Shown here piece by piece: positions 6,345-13,484 of a stretch of DNA of 14,037 nucleotides. This DNA is from Acidobacteriota bacterium (lineage in GTDB: Bacteria; Acidobacteriota; Terriglobia; UBA7540). A model generated the notes under the pieces. The model saw nothing but the letters and a program-made list of their open reading frames with translations, was not told the origin of the DNA and searched no databases. Position 1 is the stretch's first letter, and every line of letters begins with the position of its first letter. Position numbers and translations under genes: made by a program. The stretch lies in NCBI GenBank assembly GCA_021827245.1, contig JAKAWN010000152.1:1-14037 (forward strand), written 5' to 3'.

Positions 6345-8333
6345 CTACTGCACTGTCAGCGTGATGTCAGTTGAATGTGACAGGCTGCCAGAGATGCCTG
6401 TAACCGTCAACTCGTAAGTATTGCGAGCCACGTTTCTATTTGTCTTGATGATCAAAGCGGAACTCGCCGAGTTATCTGACGAGATGGTGACGGGGTTCGG
6501 GCTGAACCTGGCGCTTTCAAATTTGGGCAGGCCGCTGACACTGAGGCTAACACTTCCGCTGAAGTTCTCCAGCGAACCCACGCTGACAGTGTAGGTCGTG
6601 CTGCCTCCCGGGCTAGTGGCCTGGCTGCTTGGCCACGCGGAGATTGAAAAGTCGCCACCCGAAGCGCCCTGAGTGACAGTGACCGTAACGGTGGCCGAAC
6701 TGGTCTGACCGCTGCCGGTCCCGGTAATGGTAACGGTGAATTCGCCGCTAGCTGTGCTCGTTGCGCTAACGGTTAAGGTGGATGTCTCATAAGAACCATT
6801 CTCAAGGGAGACCGACGCCTTGCTGAGGCTGGCAGTAACTCCCGAGTTGTTTGGGGACACGCTTGCGGTGAGATTTACAGTTGAGTTGAATCCGCCGGAC
6901 GGCGACACGGTGATGGTGCTCGTACCTGAGGTGTTATCCGCCGTCAGTGAGAGGCTTGTCGGAGAGGCGGACAGTGAAAAGCTTGGCGAGGTTGAGCCTG
7001 TCAAACCAGTGAGGCCGCGAAGGGTGCCGATGCCGGTGGTAAAGTCCCAGCAGCCTGTGGCGGAATAGCGACCAGCTGAGCCGGTTGTCACGTCATAAAG
7101 CGAGTTCGTTGGACTTGTGTAGCCGCACTGCGTTCCGCCGGAAGAGGCTGTGTCGTAGCTCTGATAAAGATGGTTTTGCACGCTGGCATCATTGGTCCCA
7201 CCGTCCCAGCCACCATCAAAAGCTCCCGATAGATTGGCGATGCCCGCAAGCGAAGGCGCTGAAACGCTTGTTCCGCCAAAAACCTGCCAGCCGACGTAGC
7301 CCTGGCAGGAGGTGCTGTCATAGATCGAGACGCCGGTATAGGGGTCGGCGTCAAAGGATAAGTCAGGCGTTCCCCGACGCTGGCCAAGGAGCTGGGCAAG
7401 GGAGTAGATGGAGTTCTGGTAGTCTGGAACGGGCGAGTATCTGCTTGGCCCGCCGCCGGAGCCGTTCCAGGTGGTCTCGCCGGTAAAGTCGCCGCTGGAA
7501 TCGCGATTGATGGAAGTTCCTCCAGCCGATACCACGTTGGGCGATGTCGAGGGCCAGATGACCTTGCCGCCACTGTCACCGCTTGAGGCAAAATAGGTGA
7601 CGCCGTTGGTGGTGAAGTATGATTCGTAGGTTGACTGGGTCCGGAATTCGCCGCCTCCCCAACTCATTGAAACCTGGCCGCCACCGGCGTTCGCGACCAG
7701 ACCACTTGCCACGTCCACTGCAGGCAGGAGGTCGCTGTAGCTGTTCGATGCGGCCTCAACCAGGATGATTTGGGCATTCGGCGCCATGGCGTGAGCCCAC
7801 TCGATGTCAATCGCGGCTTCCTGCGCCCAGCCGCAATCGGCAGCAGGCTTTGAGCCGGCGGCGTACTGTACCGACAGACATGCTGCGTTGTGGTCAGGGC
7901 CACAGGAGTTGCCGTAGGGCAGACCAAATTGCTTAGAGAAGTTAGCGAAGTCAGCCGCAGCCGTGGGGTAATCGTAGGCGTCCACGATGGCAATGACCTT
8001 CGAGCCGCCGTCAGGATTATCATAATTGGTGTTGGTAATCGGGCAGCCCGGAGCAGGTGCAGGACCTGTCTGGTAGACGCACGCCAGCGAACTCGGTGTC
8101 TCGCCAGAGGGCCCGCCGCTCGCGTTGGGCGAGGGCTTTTGGCCACTTCTCGCGGCCGGAACGAAAATCAGGAAATTGGTATGCGCTCGCTTGCCGACAT
8201 TCTCGGGGTGCTCGACGCTCGTCGGGGGAACGATCACTGTTCCCGGGCGCCGGTTCTGCTGGCCAAACGCCAGCCCCAAGCCGCAAGCCGCAAAAACCAC
8301 CAGGACCCGCAGGCAACTCCGCCAGCTCTTCAT
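6345..8333 (-). CDS. secreted S53 (sedolisin/kumamolisin-type) serine-carboxyl peptidase with two C-terminal Ig-like domains
   Basis: 662 residues. Residues 1-25 are a Sec signal peptide (basic MKSWR, hydrophobic core, cut near AFG-QQ). The catalytic domain (about 110-447) has the sedolisin set: Glu172 and Asp176 (EAAID, the E-x3-D pair), Asp253 (SSGDSGG, oxyanion) and nucleophile Ser356 (FGGTSVSAP). The calcium loop is YDVTTG (413-418) with WDFTTGIG (429-436). Two Ser/Thr-rich bacterial Ig-like modules follow (about 450-555 and 560-662), probably for substrate or surface attachment. Unlike typical S53 zymogens, only about 85 low-complexity residues separate the signal peptide from the catalytic domain, so the usual propeptide of about 180 residues is absent. 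The start is supported by AAGGAGA (8340-8346, complement). It is an extracellular endopeptidase, likely active at acidic pH, transcribed divergently from the radical SAM gene. Confidence 0.93.
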   Translation of the reverse strand: MKSWRSCLRVLVVFAACGLGLAFGQQNRRPGTVIVPPTSVEHPENVGKRAHTNFLIFVPAARSGQKPSPNASGGPSGETPSSLACVYQTGPAPAPGCPITNTNYDNPDGGSKVIAIVDAYDYPTAAADFANFSKQFGLPYGNSCGPDHNAACLSVQYAAGSKPAADCGWAQEAAIDIEWAHAMAPNAQIILVEAASNSYSDLLPAVDVASGLVANAGGGQVSMSWGGGEFRTQSTYESYFTTNGVTYFASSGDSGGKVIWPSTSPNVVSAGGTSINRDSSGDFTGETTWNGSGGGPSRYSPVPDYQNSIYSLAQLLGQRRGTPDLSFDADPYTGVSIYDSTSCQGYVGWQVFGGTSVSAPSLAGIANLSGAFDGGWDGGTNDASVQNHLYQSYDTASSGGTQCGYTSPTNSLYDVTTGSAGRYSATGCWDFTTGIGTLRGLTGLTGSTSPSFSLSASPTSLSLTADNTSGTSTITVSPSGGFNSTVNLTASVSPNNSGVTASLSKASVSLENGSYETSTLTVSATSTASGEFTVTITGTGSGQTSSATVTVTVTQGASGGDFSISAWPSSQATSPGGSTTYTVSVGSLENFSGSVSLSVSGLPKFESARFSPNPVTISSDNSASSALIIKTNRNVARNTYELTVTGISGSLSHSTDITLTVQ

Positions 8334-8393
8334 GTCGTCTCTCCTTATTCAGTTTTCAACCAAAATCAGGCCTTCTGTAGGAGATACGACGAG

Positions 8394-8424
8394 ATCATAA
8401 AGGGTCGCAGTGATCTGGACCACT
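8394..8424 (-). promoter_or_regulatory. possible promoter and operator of the S53 peptidase gene
   Basis: On the minus strand TATGAT (8399 to 8394) is a good -10 hexamer, giving a leader of about 55 nt to the ATG at 8333. The -35 region is poor but is covered by an imperfect palindrome, AGTGaTCtgGAcCACT (8409-8424), six of eight pairs symmetric. This could be an activator or repressor site. Confidence 0.3.
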
Positions 8425-8515
8425 TCTGAGTGTGACGCGAATTCCCTGAAACGCTGCCCGGTCGAGATTGCCCGCAGGCGCTACCCGCGACCGGCGGCAG
8501 GATTAATCCGGGACA

Positions 8516-8542
8516 TCACAGGGAATTGTGATTTTCGTCACA
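8516..8542 (+). promoter_or_regulatory. CRP/FNR-family binding site upstream of the radical SAM gene
   Basis: TGTGA (8527-8531), six bases, TCACA (8538-8542) is an exact match to the classical CRP consensus TGTGA-N6-TCACA. A further TCACA half-site lies at 8516-8520, giving three regularly spaced half-sites. The centre (8534.5) lies about 62 bp before the start site implied by the -10-like TAAGAT at 8585-8590, a class I activator position. Confidence 0.6.
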
Positions 8543-8561
8543 GCAGTGAGTGAGCTTGATC

Positions 8562-8590
8562 TTAGATAGTGGGTGAGTGGGCTGTAAGAT
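8562..8590 (+). promoter_or_regulatory. weak sigma70-like promoter for the radical SAM and oxygenase genes
   Basis: TAAGAT (8585-8590, preceded by TG) sits 17 bases after TTAGAT (8562-8567). The -35 box is weak, as expected for an activator-dependent promoter. Transcription would start near 8597, which would exclude the GTG at 8569 as start codon and favour ATG 8605 or 8617. Confidence 0.35.
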
Positions 8591-8616
8591 ACGCAAAAAA
8601 CGTAATGGGGGCAGAG

Positions 8617-9939
8617 ATGGCAACTGAGGCAAAAATTACGACCAAAGCCAGGGAGCCACTTCCTTATCCGGGGGATGCGACTCGCATTCGGGACACTTTC
8701 GTGCCCAGCGAACCGCTGGACCCCTGTGAACTGGAAATCGATCTGTTCTGCAAAGGGATCCGCGTGGACGAATCCTGCGCGCTGGAGCAGGTTGGGCGGC
8801 CGCTGGTGCGGACGCGGGCGGGCCTGGGGAGCGGGCTCGAAATCATCATTCCCGGGCCGCTCAAAGATGTCTGGGTGAATGTGCCGGTGGAAGAGGACTT
8901 TGCGCAACGGTCGTGCTACCGACTGGTCATGGAGGGAGACCATTTCGAGGTTCTTGACAACCGGCAGGGATTTTGTTATCCGGTCAGGCTCTCGCCGGAA
9001 GTGCCCTGGTATACGCGCACCACAGCGCGCGGCATCCAGATGCAGCGAATCGGCGTGCTGCAGGGGACCTATCTCGGAATCTATATCTCGAATTCCTGCG
9101 GCTTCTGGTATCACTCGCCGGCACTCAATTGCAAGTTTTGTACCACGGGACTGAATGTGGGCGTAAATGAAGTCGCGCTGAAAGACATCGAGGACGTCGT
9201 CGAGGTGGCCCAGACGGCGAAGAAAGAGTCGGGCGTCACCTTTATCCATTTCAATTCCGGCTACCAGACCAACCGCGATCTTGATCGGGCGGCGCCGTAT
9301 GTGAAGGCGGTGAAGTCGCGGGTGGGCGGGCTGATCGGAGTCCAGTTGACACCCAGCCGCGATTTGTGGAAGTACGACCGGCTGATCGACCTTGGAGCCG
9401 ACCATTTCAGTTTTTGTTACGAGTTTCAAAACCGGGAGATTTTTGCAAAGATCTGCCCCGGCAAGGAGAAGTTCATCGGACAGGAGGCGTTCTTCCGGGC
9501 TCTGGAATATACCGCGCGGAAACTCGGCAAAGGGGCGTGCTCCGGCGAAATCATTGCAGGAATCGAGCCCATCGAGGATACGCTGAAGGCAATCGACATG
9601 ATCGCCGGCCTGGGAGCGTTTCCGACGGTGTGTATCTTCCGTCCCACGATCGGCTCCGACATGGAAGGCTGGCCGTCTCCTCGCTACGAAGACATGATTG
9701 TAGTGTTCCGGCACCTTTATGAGGCGTGCAGGAGAAACGGCATTCCCATGGATGTGACGCCGAATATTGAAGTCAGCCTGGTTGTGCAGCCGGGCGACAC
9801 GCTCTACCTCGCTCCCCGGGATTGGAGTTCTTATCTTTACAGGCAAAAGCTTCGTGCTTTGAAGTGGGTGGCAAAGCCTTACTTTGCATGGAAGGGCAGG
9901 CCGGTAAAGAGCAACGCATCCGAAGTTCTCTCCCAATAG
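8617..9939 (+). CDS. radical SAM enzyme with unusual CX10CX2C cluster motif, function unknown
   Basis: 440 residues from ATG 8617. This start is chosen for the G-rich stretch just upstream (8607-8611) and its place after the promoter; ATG 8605 and GTG 8569 are in frame. The likely cluster Cys residues are 161, 172 and 175 (SCGFWYHSPALNCKFCTTG): ten residues then two between them, in place of the standard CX3CX2C. The next segments (GVTFIHFNSGYQ, LIGVQLTP, GADHFSFCYEF, SGEIIAGIEPIEDTL, FPTVCIFRPTIGSDM) follow the strand-helix periodicity of a TIM-barrel radical SAM core. A domain of about 145 residues precedes the core. I recall similar uncharacterised proteins labelled as biotin-synthase-related, but the substrate is unknown. 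The 2OG oxygenase gene starts 84 nt downstream on the same strand, implying a shared pathway. Confidence 0.85.
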   Translation: MATEAKITTKAREPLPYPGDATRIRDTFVPSEPLDPCELEIDLFCKGIRVDESCALEQVGRPLVRTRAGLGSGLEIIIPGPLKDVWVNVPVEEDFAQRSCYRLVMEGDHFEVLDNRQGFCYPVRLSPEVPWYTRTTARGIQMQRIGVLQGTYLGIYISNSCGFWYHSPALNCKFCTTGLNVGVNEVALKDIEDVVEVAQTAKKESGVTFIHFNSGYQTNRDLDRAAPYVKAVKSRVGGLIGVQLTPSRDLWKYDRLIDLGADHFSFCYEFQNREIFAKICPGKEKFIGQEAFFRALEYTARKLGKGACSGEIIAGIEPIEDTLKAIDMIAGLGAFPTVCIFRPTIGSDMEGWPSPRYEDMIVVFRHLYEACRRNGIPMDVTPNIEVSLVVQPGDTLYLAPRDWSSYLYRQKLRALKWVAKPYFAWKGRPVKSNASEVLSQ

Positions 9940-10014
9940 CGATTCCCAGGCAACGCGCGGAGGAAAGTGAGACATTGCCGATTGTAAGCAGACAGGAAAG
10001 CGGGGGGCGGCGAC

Positions 10015-10020
10015 GAAGGA
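10015..10020 (+). promoter_or_regulatory. ribosome binding site of the oxygenase gene
   Basis: GAAGGA ends 3 nt before the ATG at 10024 and fixes the start. No stem-loop terminator is seen in the 84-nt gap after the radical SAM gene, so read-through is likely. Confidence 0.55.
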
Positions 10021-10023
10021 ATA

Positions 10024-10761
10024 ATGCAATATTTGAATCAAAGCTCTCTGGAGAGTATTTCGTCCGAATTCTTTCAGAATCGGCGTCCTTATCCATGGGT
10101 CAACATCCAGAATCCCCTGACTCCGGAAGGCTACGAGCGGCTGCGTCAGACCCTTCCTGACATTTCGCTCTTCAAGCGGTGGGTAGGAGTGAAACGCGCC
10201 CATGGACAGGGCAGCCACGACCGGGCCATCCTGCACTACCCGCCCAACGCCGAATTGGCAGCTCCATGGAAGGAGTTCATAGCTGAAATCCAGGGAGAAG
10301 CCTACGGCAGCTTTGTGCGCCGCATGTTCAACCTGCCAGGTGATAAGAGATTTATTCTGACGATGGAGTGGTATTACGCCTGGGAAGGGTGCTCTGTCTC
10401 ACCGCATTGCGATGCTCAGCGCAAGCTGGGAACGCATATCTTCTATTTCAATACGGAAGCAGATTGGGAGGCGAACTGGGGCGGGCATATCCTCATTTTG
10501 AATGACGAAGGGCGTCTGAAAGCCCATTCCGGCCCAAGCTTCGATGACCTGGGAACGGCCGCCGCCCTCGATGCGCGAGGCAACCAAAGCCTGCTTTTTC
10601 AGCGGACGGAACACTCCTGGCACGGCGTCCGTCCATTGGGGTGCCCGCCTGAACAACTGCGAAAACTCTTCATCATCACGATCAACGTTCCAAACTTCCA
10701 GGTGTGGTGGCGACGCGTGCGCGGCAAGGATCCGGACGGCTACCCGATCCGGGCCCAATAG
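10024..10761 (+). CDS. Fe(II)/2-oxoglutarate-dependent oxygenase (prolyl-4-hydroxylase-like)
   Basis: 245 residues with the double-stranded beta-helix pattern of 2OG-Fe(II) oxygenases. The iron ligands are His128 and Asp130 in SPHCDAQRKLGTHIFYFN and His200 in EHSWHGVRPL. Arg213 (LRKLFIITINV) is the probable 2-oxoglutarate anchor. The central WGGHILIL segment is typical of the 2OG-FeII_Oxy_3 / P4H branch. There is no signal peptide, so it is cytosolic. The family hydroxylates proline or other residues in proteins, or small molecules and lipids; the substrate cannot be read from sequence. It sits 84 nt downstream of the radical SAM gene, same strand, and is probably expressed from the same CRP-type-controlled promoter. 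Oxygen-dependent and oxygen-sensitive chemistry are thus paired in one operon. Confidence 0.88.
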   Translation: MQYLNQSSLESISSEFFQNRRPYPWVNIQNPLTPEGYERLRQTLPDISLFKRWVGVKRAHGQGSHDRAILHYPPNAELAAPWKEFIAEIQGEAYGSFVRRMFNLPGDKRFILTMEWYYAWEGCSVSPHCDAQRKLGTHIFYFNTEADWEANWGGHILILNDEGRLKAHSGPSFDDLGTAAALDARGNQSLLFQRTEHSWHGVRPLGCPPEQLRKLFIITINVPNFQVWWRRVRGKDPDGYPIRAQ

Positions 10762-10916
10762 CCTGCAATTCGGTTTTGCCGCGCCGCCGTGCAACGCCTG
10801 TTGCTTTCTCGATCCCTTCCACAACTTCCGCAGGTATGCGAACGAACGCGTCCCGACGTGAGAAGGGGCGGCCGGAGCGCCTGCGCGACGACTCGAAGAA
10901 GAGGACGAACTCTATG
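10762..10916. other. short intergenic gap between converging genes
   Basis: 155 bases between the stop of the oxygenase and the stop of the LuxR-type gene. I see no stem-loop with a T-run and no gene. Confidence 0.4.
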
Positions 10917-11651
10917 TCAGATTTGCAACGTACTTTGCTGATGGGGCGCCACACCCAGCGCGGACCCGTTGAACGACATGACAATCAGGTCAGCGCGGCG
11001 CTGGACGCCAAATTTCGCGAGAAGGTTTGAAACGTGGAATTTCGCTGTCCGCTCGGAGATGTTGAGCTGGCCTGCAATTTCCTTGTTCGAGAGATTGTCC
11101 AGCACGGCTTGAAGGACCTCGCGCTCACGCCGGCTCAAGCCCACTGAACTGCTGATCATGGTTCGGTTGCGGGAACTCGGAAGAATTGATTCGACAAAAC
11201 GGGAAAGCAGTATCAGAGGCACCCAGTAGCTGCCTTCGAGCAGGGCCTCGAAGGCTTCCGGCAGATCTGTGCGCGCTTCTGCATAGGTCAGCAACCCCTT
11301 GGTGCCCAAACGAAGCAGTGGAAAGGCGCTGGCTTCGTTGAACGCTTCAGACAATGCGATGACCTGCGCGTTCGAGTACCTCTCGATGATTTCTGAGACA
11401 AGGAGAGCTGCCGTTGTCGGAACGCAGGCGTCCACAACATATATGGGACACCGTGGAAAAGACAGTTTGTGAAAATCGTGTGTGAAACTGGAATCAATAT
11501 GCTTGGCTTTTACCCTGTAGGAGGAGTTGGCCAGTAATTTTCTGAATTCGCTGAGAACCAGTGGATGGGGGGAGAGAAGGCAAACTTTCAAACACGGCTT
11601 TCCGTGCTTGCGCAACCTACGAGAGAAGCCAGCGAGAGTTTGCTGGATCAT
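10917..11651 (-). CDS. NarL/FixJ-type response regulator with LuxR DNA-binding domain, atypical receiver
   Basis: 244 residues. Residues about 21-145 form a receiver domain and 172-224 a LuxR/GerE helix-turn-helix: LSRREREVLQAVLDNLSNKEIAGQLNISERTAKFHV, with the NKEIA and RTAKFHV signature blocks. The phospho-acceptor Asp is kept (YVVDACV, Asp74). The N-terminal acidic pair is replaced by Ser-Pro-His (LLSPHPL), and the conserved Lys is lost (GTKGLLTYAEA in place of GxKGYLLKDA). Activation may therefore not follow the normal phosphorelay. No histidine kinase is nearby. The ATG at 11651 has AAAGG directly upstream. A 20-bp palindrome at 11709-11728 is a candidate autoregulatory site. The gene points toward the radical SAM/oxygenase pair, so it could regulate it, but nothing visible proves this. 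Confidence 0.88.
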   Translation of the reverse strand: MIQQTLAGFSRRLRKHGKPCLKVCLLSPHPLVLSEFRKLLANSSYRVKAKHIDSSFTHDFHKLSFPRCPIYVVDACVPTTAALLVSEIIERYSNAQVIALSEAFNEASAFPLLRLGTKGLLTYAEARTDLPEAFEALLEGSYWVPLILLSRFVESILPSSRNRTMISSSVGLSRREREVLQAVLDNLSNKEIAGQLNISERTAKFHVSNLLAKFGVQRRADLIVMSFNGSALGVAPHQQSTLQI

Positions 11652-11708
11652 CCTTTTGCTTTTCCTTCGTGCTTGATGTCAACCATTCATTTTGCCGGGG
11701 AATGATCT

Positions 11709-11728
11709 CGTGAACCTCGGCGTTCACG
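11709..11728. promoter_or_regulatory. 20-bp inverted repeat, candidate LuxR-type operator
   Basis: CGTGAAC (11709-11715), six-base spacer, GTTCACG (11722-11728): perfect 7-bp arms, 20 bp in all. It ends 57 bp before the LuxR-type start codon. Its length and layout are like a lux-box class operator, but it could instead act as an RNA hairpin in the leader. Confidence 0.5.
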
Positions 11729-11989
11729 CACCTCGGAAGCTGACAAACGGTCAGTCCCAGGGCGAAAAGCTCTCTAGCCTTTGGGCCCTCCCCACCCAAT
11801 AACCTAGAATCTAGACCCTACGTACTTAACCCTATGCACTACCAGCAAGTGCGTGATTTTGGCAAAGGAATTGTCCGAAGTCAAGCCGGAAATTTCATCA
11901 GAGATGGCCTTAGGTACAGTTCCGCATCTTGGTCGAAGCATATCAATTTCATTGTTTTCTTAAAGTTATGACATGTTACGGGAGTTTAA

Positions 11990-12017
11990 TATATAGGCAG
12001 TCCAGCCGGATTATCAA
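11990..12017 (-). promoter_or_regulatory. sigma70-like promoter reading toward the LuxR-type regulator
   Basis: On the minus strand TTGATA (12017 to 12012) is followed after 16 bases by TATATA (11995 to 11990), or after 18 by TATATT. Both hexamers are close to consensus. Transcription would start near 11982. Confidence 0.45.
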
Positions 12018-12045
12018 TAAAATTTTCTGATCACCCGATGTTTTC

Positions 12046-12059
12046 TTGATCAATATCAA
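12046..12059. promoter_or_regulatory. FNR-type site (TTGAT-N4-ATCAA)
   Basis: TTGAT CAAT ATCAA matches the FNR consensus exactly. Its centre lies about 70 bp upstream of the start site implied by the promoter at 11990-12017, an activator-compatible position. The local DNA is AT-rich, so a chance match is more likely here than elsewhere. Confidence 0.45.
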
Positions 12060-12197
12060 ATTTAGTTACCTCCAGGGCACGGAAAGTCGCAGCGACTATG
12101 AATGTCCGGACCAGATAGGCGCGCCTGAATTCTTTTATTGCAGATGGCCTCGCATTCGGTTCTTGCCTACGCGGGAGGCTTGCGAACTGATGCGCTG

Positions 12198-13484
12198 CTA
12201 CGCATCGCACCTGCTGCCCAGAGGGTTAAGCGCCCGGCGATTCAAAGTGATATACAGAGTTAAAGTCAATACCGCCTCGGCGACAACCTCAGCACTTGCC
12301 ACACCGAGCTGGGCGAATTTCGGCGCCAGGAGTACGGCCAAGCCAAGGTTGAGGGCCCCCGCCACCATGACAACCTTGTTGAATTGACGATCGAGCCCCA
12401 ATGGCAACATCCAGAGGATGCCAAGCGTGACGCTGCCTGCAATCAGCAACGGCAAGGGCGCCAGGATTTGCAGTACCGGAACCGAGGGAGCAAAACCCTT
12501 TCCAAGGACGACCCGGACCGCCCATGGCGCCCCGAGAAACGTGGCGAGGCTCAAAACAGCACCTATAGAGCTCAGGGCAATCATGCTGAACCTTGCAAGG
12601 CGATTAGCCGCTGGGCGGTCATGACGGACCAGATGGCTGAGCCGGGGATAGAGGCTGTTGTGAACTGGCCCGAGCAGTCCCACCAGCGCCCGCGCAATTT
12701 TTTCCGCACCTGCATACAGGCCAACCGCTTCCGGGGGAGCGAACAATCCAAGGATGAACGAGTTGCCTATGCCGTAGAGGCTGGTCGAGCTCCGGTAGAC
12801 GAACATGCTCCAGCCCATGCGCAGAGAGTTCCGAACGAGCGGCCATGTGGGCAGCTTTGGTGGAACTTCCCTGTAAACAAGAACTGTGGCAACGGCAAAC
12901 GAGAACAGCATGCCTGCACCCTGCAACGCCAGCACCTTCCATCCATCGCTCGGGTGGCGGATGATTATGAAGATCCCTGCAGTCGCGGCGGCTCGGCCAA
13001 TGACGACCACCGCGGAAATGAGCCGCATTCTTTCGACTCCCTGGTAATACCACACCATGCTGGACGACTGGGCCACGGCCCAGAATACGGCAGCCCAAAG
13101 AAAAACCGGATGGCTGTGGAACAGAGGGACCCACGGTTCGATCAGGAAAGCAAGAACCACTGCGCCCGCGGCAAGCAGCAGTTTTGCCCCCATCACTCCC
13201 GCAAGCAGATTGGCGAGTTCAGCTTTGGAGTGGCGATTTTTGGCCACCTCGCGCGTGGCAGAGAGATCGAACCCGTATCCGATGCCGATGGCGACGTAGG
13301 CTCCGAAGGCTTGCGCAAAAGCCACCAGTCCCCATGTTGCCAAACCCAACACGCGCGTCAGATAAGGAATGGTGATCAAGGGCAGGAGGTAGTTTGCGAA
13401 TTGCACGCCGTAAAGCGAGGAGACGTTCCGCGCCAGCCTTCTGTCGAGCGACCATTCACGCAATTTGGCGCGGATGCGCCTCAT
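12198..13484 (-). CDS. Wzx-like polysaccharide flippase (MOP/PST superfamily)
   Basis: 428 residues, strongly hydrophobic, with about 12 membrane segments. The N-terminus NVSSLYGVQFANYLLPLITI (20-39), with PYLTRVLG next, and GFDLSATREVA (71-81) are typical of O-antigen/exopolysaccharide flippases of the Polysacc_synt family (RfbX/Wzx), which move undecaprenyl-linked sugar repeat units across the inner membrane. Length and architecture are normal for the family, and the reading frame is intact. ATG 13484 is used; it has only a weak GGGGAAA upstream. The next gene on the same strand (13935-14037) lies 450 bp upstream, beyond an 8-bp hairpin, so the flippase may have its own promoter. Surface polysaccharide genes probably continue to the right of the window. 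The stop codon lies in the loop of a GATGCG/CGCATC hairpin. Confidence 0.9.
   Translation of the reverse strand: MRRIRAKLREWSLDRRLARNVSSLYGVQFANYLLPLITIPYLTRVLGLATWGLVAFAQAFGAYVAIGIGYGFDLSATREVAKNRHSKAELANLLAGVMGAKLLLAAGAVVLAFLIEPWVPLFHSHPVFLWAAVFWAVAQSSSMVWYYQGVERMRLISAVVVIGRAAATAGIFIIIRHPSDGWKVLALQGAGMLFSFAVATVLVYREVPPKLPTWPLVRNSLRMGWSMFVYRSSTSLYGIGNSFILGLFAPPEAVGLYAGAEKIARALVGLLGPVHNSLYPRLSHLVRHDRPAANRLARFSMIALSSIGAVLSLATFLGAPWAVRVVLGKGFAPSVPVLQILAPLPLLIAGSVTLGILWMLPLGLDRQFNKVVMVAGALNLGLAVLLAPKFAQLGVASAEVVAEAVLTLTLYITLNRRALNPLGSRCDA

Larger units (their letters stand above)
11652..12197. other. long AT-rich upstream region of the LuxR-type regulator
   Basis: 546 bases with no supported gene. 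It contains the 20-bp palindrome (11709-11728), a short palindrome CTAGAaTCTAG (11804-11814), a hairpin GCACT/AGTGC (11836-11852), a minus-strand promoter candidate (11990-12017) and an FNR-type site (12046-12059). A perfect stem GATGCG/CGCATC (12189-12206) spans the stop codon of the flippase but has no following T-run. If the promoter is right, the leader of the regulator mRNA is about 330 nt and could hold a regulatory RNA. Confidence 0.45.

Noticed and set aside
8516..8532. TCACA-N6-TGTGA alone as a CRP site
   Set aside because: The half-sites are in the reversed order for CRP. Only the following TGTGA-N6-TCACA (8527-8542) fits the consensus, so this was kept only as an extra half-site.
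8503..10236. Long minus-strand open frame (577 codons) opposite the radical SAM gene
   Set aside because: Its product is rich in Arg, His and Pro with no family signature, and it mirrors the codon structure of the radical SAM and oxygenase genes.
11617..11799. 60-codon minus-strand frame overlapping the start of the LuxR-type gene
   Set aside because: There is no good ribosome binding site, it overlaps the regulator out of frame, and its sequence is crossed by the 20-bp palindrome; more likely non-coding leader.
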